Source: Benincasa hispida (taxonomy: Eukaryota; Streptophyta; Magnoliopsida; Cucurbitales; Cucurbitaceae). From it: DNA of 64,000 nt. A program made the position numbers and the translations under genes. Below are positions 58,816 to 64,000 of this stretch, in pieces. Below the pieces are notes generated by a model. It searched no databases. It worked only from the letters and a program-made list of their open reading frames with translations, and was not told the origin of the DNA. Within the stretch, counting starts at the first letter, position 1, and the number at the start of each line of letters is the position of its first letter. The stretch lies in the NCBI RefSeq assembly GCF_009727055.1, contig NC_052354.1, forward strand, positions 50,207,600 through 50,271,599. Reading direction: 5' to 3'.

Positions 58816-59275
58816 CAAATATAAAAAAGGAGGAAAAGTGGAGAGGAAACTAATAAAAATCGGTTGGGATCGGATAGGGGGAGAAGAAGTGACCTAAAAT
58901 CAGGTAAAAATTAATATATATAAATGTTGGAGTGCTGCGACACTAACGGGAATCAACATGCAAAAGGACATTGGAACGCCGTGACGCTGTGCGGTTTGCA
59001 CAAAAACGCTGTTCTCTGCCTTGTAGTGCCGAGCACAATGCCTAGTTGGGTGCCACTATGTCATCTTCAAGCACAATTTTTTCATTTTGGTATTCTTTTT
59101 TTCGGATGGTATCATTAAGCTCCATTTTGGCTTATTTTAGTTCCATTTCGTCATTGGTGCCTCATTCTACCCCTAAGGTGCTCAAAACCTACAAAGTAAT
59201 CAAATAAACAAATAAAGTATAGGAAGAATCTCGAGTTAAATGGAATATGATAGCGCATTCTAATTGTTATCATCA
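58816..59275 (-). mobile_element. Gypsy F6 3' LTR, right part (U3)
   Basis: On the minus strand the LTR starts TGATGATAACAATTAG at 59275, directly after the polypurine tract AATTAAGTTGGGAG (59276-59290). The section at about 58930-59050 has NCGTTGC/GCACAG-type short repeats like the other Gypsy LTRs, then TATA-like CATTTATATATA at about 58912-58924. It is cut at 58816 by the outer Copia; the remainder is 22947-23442. Confidence 0.65.
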
Positions 59276-59409
59276 CTCCCAACTTAATTCTTGACCGTCC
59301 TTGAGCAAGGTAGAATAAAAGATACAGTCACACAAAATATATACTCGTTTATGGCAACATGAGTTTGCACATCATCATGCATGCACACTACACACTCATC
59401 AAATTCAAG
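59276..59409 (-). mobile_element. Gypsy F6 interior, 3' end
   Basis: CCTTGCTCAAGGACGGTCAA and AATTAAGTTGGGAG read on the minus strand and match the end of the F4 interior (CCTTGCTCAGGACGAGCAAG). It continues at 62481 after a 3.1-kb insertion; the combined distance to the conserved block then equals that in F4 and F5. Confidence 0.7.
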
Positions 59410-59730
59410 TCATCAAGTTTATGGCGCTGTTGCCGGGGATTGCTAACGGTTAGTGTTGAGTACTTTTGTAGTATTTTGCAGGACAAATATCTTTGTACTG
59501 GCTGTTTATCGCGAAGAGCAGTTTGATGGTTTATGAGTATTGGACTTGATCCAGAAATTCTAAGCCGACCCATAGATCAAGTGTATTTTTCACGTAGGAA
59601 CATATCAGAACTAAATTAAGCGTTGGACTTTCAAGACCTACGGTTGCGGAGAATGCAAGGGTTGAGATAAGGCTGGTCATGCTTCAAATGATCCAAAATA
59701 TGGGACAATTCGGATACAAGAAGAAGACTG

Positions 59731-59853
59731 CACGCTCATTTGACTAGCTTCGTAGAAATGTGCAAGGCATTCTCCATACCTGGTGTGACTCTCGAAGAAA
59801 TTAGATTGCATCTCTTCCCGTACACACTGCGGGATGAGGTAAGGAGGTGAACA
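59731..59853 (+). pseudogene. Gypsy F7 gag fragment
   Basis: HAHLTSFVEMCKAFSIPG is followed by EEIRLHLFPYTLRDEVRR, a clear match to the retrotransposon gag domain of Athila/Tat-like Gypsy elements, which typically reads IRLRLFPFSLRDKA. Upstream (59535-59640) DPEILSRPIDQVYFSR may be the gag N-terminus in another frame. Only a short piece remains, ended by a stop. Confidence 0.75.
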
Positions 59854-60251
59854 ATGTCCTTGATGACATTGCGCATGCAAGCTTGGCTGCCTGCAGGGGA
59901 TGCTATTGCGGTAACTCTGAAAAACTCTTTCAATCAGCATCTCTATATCTATGTTTATTTGCTTTCTTTACAGCTTTCATTTACTGCTTTCTAAATTGCG
60001 TTATTTACTGCTTATTAGAATTAACCTTTAATGCTTTATGTATTTCCATGTCGTGTTTAATTTCTTTAATTTGTATGCATTAGTAGCGCTATTCTTAAAA
60101 TTTCTATGAATGACTGAATAAAATGATGAACATCGCAAAGTCTTCCAGACTTGTGTTATTAATGAATTCAAAAGGAAAAATAAAAATTGGTATGCAACGC
60201 GATGATGGGTGCATTTCATGATAATAGATACACTTTGCGTCCCTTATACAC

Positions 60252-60490
60252 AAATGCATTGCGTTGAGGGGTGTGTTGCACTTGTATGTATTGTTAGCCC
60301 GTCCTTAGCGAAAATGCACTATGTTGAGGTAGTGTTGCGCTGGTAGAAAGACCGTGCACCTGTCCTCCAAAAATACATTGAGTTAAGGGGTGTGTTGCGG
60401 TGATACATGCGTTGTTGCCCGTCCTCAGCAGAAATGTATTTGTGTTAATGGAAGCATGGTGTTAATTTTTAATCGTGCACCCGTCTGAAT
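60252..60490. repeat. Tandem repeat, period about 60 bp, four units
   Basis: AAATGCATTGCGTTGAGG at 60252 recurs with changes at 60312, 60371 and 60432. Each unit also contains GTGTTGCGCTGGTA-like and GCCCGTCCTCAGCA-like segments. It is inside the Gypsy F7 fragment. Confidence 0.85.
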
Positions 60491-61570
60491 AAAAAAAAAA
60501 GATAATTTCATTCATTGTTTTCTAAGTATAGAAGCTGATTACTTGATTCTTTGTACATGATAAAAGTTTTGTATTGCGTTAATTGTAATTCCTTGTATAC
60601 TTAGTTAATTTTTAATACAACTAAGTAGCAATTCTTTCAAGTACGCAATAGCCTCTTCTTTATCATCCTTTATCAATTATTGTGATGTTCTTGATCTTTT
60701 ATTTTTGCGTTATTCATTGCGCTGCCATGATGAGTTATATGCATACACTTAGAAACATTTCCCACACTTTGTATTTTCTAACTAACACTTAGTTAATTCG
60801 TGGCTATAGCACTATTTTACCTTTTATCCTCAAAATTCTGCTCAAAACTTCTTTTTGAAATTTTGTCTAAGTGTTTGTCTATTATGTCCAAACAACGCAA
60901 TGAGAACCTTGCGCATCTCTAAATTTGGGGGTGGGGAAGGTCTGAGTAGATGAGATCAAGTGATGCGGTCCTTAAGAAAATGCGTTATTATTTTCATAAA
61001 AAAAAATTCATATAAACTCCAATGTCAGTGCAAGAAAAAACTCAAAAACAATCCCAACCTGATAAGAGTTAAGTTGTAAAAGGAGTTTGCTCATAGTTGG
61101 ATGTTCACATGACACTCGTGGGAGCAAGCCAAAACGAAGGTGGGTTTTCAAGAACAACGTAATATGAAAAGAGAAAAATGAGAAAAAGGAAAAAATAAAA
61201 GAAACAAGAGAAAACTTCTCTGAAATTCAAGAGTTAAAGTTGAGATTGGCACACAACCGTAGTTGGATGTTCGCATGACACCCATGGGAACAAACCAAAA
61301 TGAAGGGTGTAACCATGATCAACAATCTCTAATAAATGACGGAAATTTGACCATCGCATCCAGACGCATCAAGTTGTTTTGACAAGAAGAGGTAAACATT
61401 CTTTTTAAAACTAGAAAAGTATTTTTGAGCAGAAATTTGTGGTATAGAAGAATAAAGTAGGGCTTTGTTAGGAATTATCAAGGATAGAAAGAAATTGTTC
61501 TGTTAAGTAATGTTGTCTAGGTGGAGCATTTGAAGCAACCAATCGACGCAAAATTTAGGATAGAAATTGA

Positions 61571-62480
61571 GCAATATGCACTCTCCTCATTGTAGATATA
61601 TTTTTGTCCATTTGATTTAACCATAATCAGTAAATCGACCCTTTGGTTGTTCGTAACAGCGGTTGGGTCTAAAGTTGTTTTACCCCCGAAATTATATCTT
61701 GCTCTTTAAGTCCCACTGATTCTCTAATGAACAATTGGTTTGTGATCCAATAACTAAACCGAGTCCCTCTCAGGCTAATAAGAGAGTGGAGCCCCTTGTT
61801 CAAGACTTGAAATTAGTACTTAAGAGAACAATCTCTCTACTACCCTAAATCGGGTAGGAGTGAATTTCATCTTCCACCCTATGTCCTCACTATCTACCTG
61901 GTCTTACCCCTGAAATAGGAGGCTTATTAAGTCGACGTTGTTGAGCCAACCCACACAAATGCAAATCTAAGGATAATCCCAAATAAATAGGAGTTCATAG
62001 TTAACTCAGGATTTAGGTCGAGTTACCTAGGTCATCGATTTGAAATAGTTAGTCTTAAACAGTAAACAACTTTAATAAAGTAAGAGTGACTTATTTCTTG
62101 GTCTTGGTCTTATACAAACTCATTGCATAGGTCGCCCCCACTCACATGTTTCTACATAAACGATTCAGGATCACCTCGTTTATACTATCTACAATGTGGG
62201 TTGCGTCTGATAGTGTTACCAGAATAAGGTACCCAACTTTATTCATATACTATAGACCGTTTTGGTTATTTACTCGAACTTGATCTATTTTTTATGTCTC
62301 CACATAAAGTTCAAGTATTCATGTAATAGCCATGGATCTTAGTTTATTGGATTTGGTTTATACAAGTACAATTTACCTATTCAATAACAGTTTTATTGAA
62401 TAAATGTCAATAACATCTTTATTGATAATAGAAAATGTTTAACATCACAAACTGTGAGTTTTAGGACATACAACCCAACA
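61571..62480 (-). mobile_element. LTR fragment, family 2, 5' half
   Basis: The right end ACATACAACCCAACA is the reverse complement of the family 2 LTR start. The fragment matches the first 910 bp or so of the copy at 35003 (ATGAACAATTGGTTTGTGAT, GGTTATTTACTCGAACTTGA) and stops at the TGCACTCTCC region. The other half is absent, so this is a truncated LTR rather than a clean solo LTR. Confidence 0.8.
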
Positions 62481-63059
62481 TTCACATTGTTGTTACACAA
62501 GTCATAATAGTCTCCTAGGATTAAACTTGCAATCAACAACAAAGTTAATTCCTAACCAATCAATGAAGCACAAATTAAAAATTAATTGTAGACTAATTTA
62601 TATGAGTAAGTTCAAAGTCCTTCTAATTAACTCCTAGCAACCTGAAATGGTCTTAAATGGCTCTCAATTTGTTTTCTTCCTACACTGGCTTAAAAACTAA
62701 CTATCAAGCATCAAAACAATTAAGATGACAATATGTAAACTAAGGTACCTAAAATTTAATTCTAGGGATCTCTAAACTTGCATTTATTTTACCTAGGGGC
62801 ATTAGCTTTCACACATCATTGCAGGGAACTATACTCACTATTTTGTCGTGAGTGTCCTTATTAGTCATAGAAAAGGTAGCTCTTTCTGCCCTTAATATGC
62901 ATAACATTACAAGTTTAAAATTTCTTTTTTCTTGATATAATCTTTTCAATGAAACATTTTATTTGCAAGTTTTTAAGCATTCACATAAAGAACAGGGACA
63001 AAATGGAAGGGAAGCAAAAAAAATTCCATGAAATTTTGGCACAAAGGATAGATGTGATA
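62481..63059 (-). mobile_element. Gypsy F6 interior: conserved noncoding block
   Basis: Without frames. Positions 62785-62900, read on the minus strand, match blocks in F4 (about 30483-30590) and F5 (50966-51083): AAAGAGCTACCTTTTC, AAGGACACTCACGAC, AGTTCCCTGCA and AAGCTAATGCCCCTAGGTAA. Confidence 0.75.
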
Positions 63060-64000
63060 TCTGGCTCATGAAATGAAATCCTCTTAATCTCCTCAATCAG
63101 CTACAAAAAACCGAAAATCAAGAAAGATGGAAAGAGTTAAGCTCAATCAAAATAAAAGTAACAGAAAGGAAATCTATACTAAGAAAGCAAATAAAAAGTA
63201 AATCTCGACTGCCTCCAGGTAGCGCAATTTTTTAAGGTTGTTATGCTGAATCGGGCTTGACTCTTTTCATCCATATTCTCTATTAATTGTCGTATCTCCG
63301 TCCATCACCCCCAACTTAAGAGGTTGTCCACTATCCTGAAAAAGATGTGTACTCGAACATACATGATTATCAATAGTAGGAGTGTTAGAAATTATATAAA
63401 AGTTTTCAAATTTTTCTTCCTGCTCAATTTTAAAGGACCCTTTTATCCACATCAATAGAGCCTTAGATGTCTTAAAAAAGGGTCAACCTTAAAACAGATA
63501 GCAAAAAGGGAGGGGGATTAACATTCACATCAATCACATAAAAATCGGCAGGAAAAGATAAGCCATTTATTCTAACCAGAATGTCCTTAACCAATCCTAA
63601 TGGCCTACAAAGAGAGAGATCAGCTAATTGCACTAAAATATCAGTAGATTGTAGGATGTGAGACTGAAATTCATAATAAATGGTAGTAGACATGATATTA
63701 ATAGTAGACCCTAGATCTAACATGGCATGCTCAAACTTCCTAGTTCCTATCTAACAGGGCACAAAAGACGTACCTGGGTCTTCATGCTTAACAGGTAAAT
63801 TACCTAAAAGAATTGCCTTCTGCTTGACCTTATTTTCTTTCTTTTCCTTTGATGGACCTTCAACCCAATCCTTCTTGCTCTTTGCAATAGGGCTCTTGTC
63901 CTTAGAAAACTAGATAGATTTCACCTCCTAAACAACAGTAAACCTACTAGGAAAAGGAGCACGGGGGATATTAACTTTTAAATTCAAAGGTGGATCGAAT
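63060..64000 (-). pseudogene. Gypsy F6 pol remnant with aspartic protease
   Basis: Minus strand; runs off the window edge. The frame 63723-63472 reads MLDLGSTINIMSTTIYYEFQ, with DLGS as the protease active site. VQLADLSLCRPLGLVKDILV and SFPADFYVIDV follow, the typical retropepsin order of Athila/Tat-type Gypsy elements (LLDLGSSIN...PADFYVLD). The next frame (63455-63267) holds the following spacer. RT would be expected next in element order but is absent: the noncoding 3' region follows within about 200 bp. The copy is therefore deleted for RT, RNase H and integrase, like F4 and F5. Confidence 0.8.

Larger units (their letters stand above)
59410..61570 (+). mobile_element. Gypsy F7 fragment: primer site, gag, central purine tract
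   Basis: Starts with the last bases of an LTR (TCATCA) and a primer site TGGCGCTGTTGCCGGGGAT at 59422-59440, nearly the exact tRNA-Asp site. A gag remnant (about 59540-59853), a 60-bp tandem repeat (60252-60490) and a central purine tract AAATTTGGGGGTGGGG (60921-60936) follow. No 5' LTR and no pol. Two direct copies of an AGTTGGATGTTC block lie near 61093 and 61261. It ends where an LTR fragment of family 2 begins. Confidence 0.7.

Noticed and set aside
1..64000. A bacterial-style defence, secretion or biosynthetic system
   Set aside because: Composition, tRNA-primed LTR elements and a plant receptor kinase show nuclear plant DNA. No gene cluster of any kind is present.

Overview
This is a TE-rich stretch of a eudicot plant nuclear genome with one intact host gene. 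Most of the rest is nested LTR retrotransposons, solo LTRs, hAT and Harbinger-type DNA elements and AT-rich spacer. Cucurbitaceae is my best guess, from the look of the solo-LTR family and a small CTATCAGTGAT hairpin repeat; this is recall and was not checked by a search. No bacterial features (operons, CRISPR, IS elements) are present, and no tRNA or rRNA gene was seen.

Layout. 1-6,900 is AT-rich spacer with a 116-bp tandem duplication, a possible AGP-like remnant and a PIF/Harbinger-type element (3194-4938) carrying a CTCCGAC-type minisatellite. 6,919-17,230 is a first stack: a minus-strand Copia broken in its RT domain by a small hAT element, which holds a solo LTR; then a solo-LTR fragment and a decayed hAT transposase (12,585-16,907) that holds another solo LTR. 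17,231-22,946 is the gene island: an intact, intronless 855-codon CrRLK1L receptor kinase of the ANXUR clade at 19,179-21,746. 22,947-64,000 is a second, deeper stack. A minus-strand Gypsy has its 3' LTR split by a minus-strand Copia (23,443-58,815, about 35.4 kb end to end but about 10 kb of its own DNA). That Copia received a solo LTR (23,935-26,015), a Gypsy without pol (27,169-32,275), another Copia (33,485-46,611) and a second Gypsy without pol (47,843-52,781). The inner Copia itself holds two more solo LTRs (35,003-36,875 and 39,606-41,533). Most junctions are supported by 5-bp target-site duplications and by reading the interrupted host element through on both sides.

Only the receptor kinase looks functional. 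All transposon reading frames are broken. The two pol-less Gypsy elements share a small acidic ORF, a central purine tract, a conserved noncoding block and LTR arrays built on the palindrome GTTGCAAC upstream of the TATA box. They look like a family of non-autonomous elements, which is the most interesting biology outside the kinase.

A technical point affects any reading of this sequence. Three perfect 38-bp palindromes (15,629; 41,028; 53,195) are Nextera mate-pair junction adapters left in the assembly. At two of them, comparison with sister LTR copies indicates that about 200-400 bp of real sequence is missing. I found no convincing undescribed biological system.
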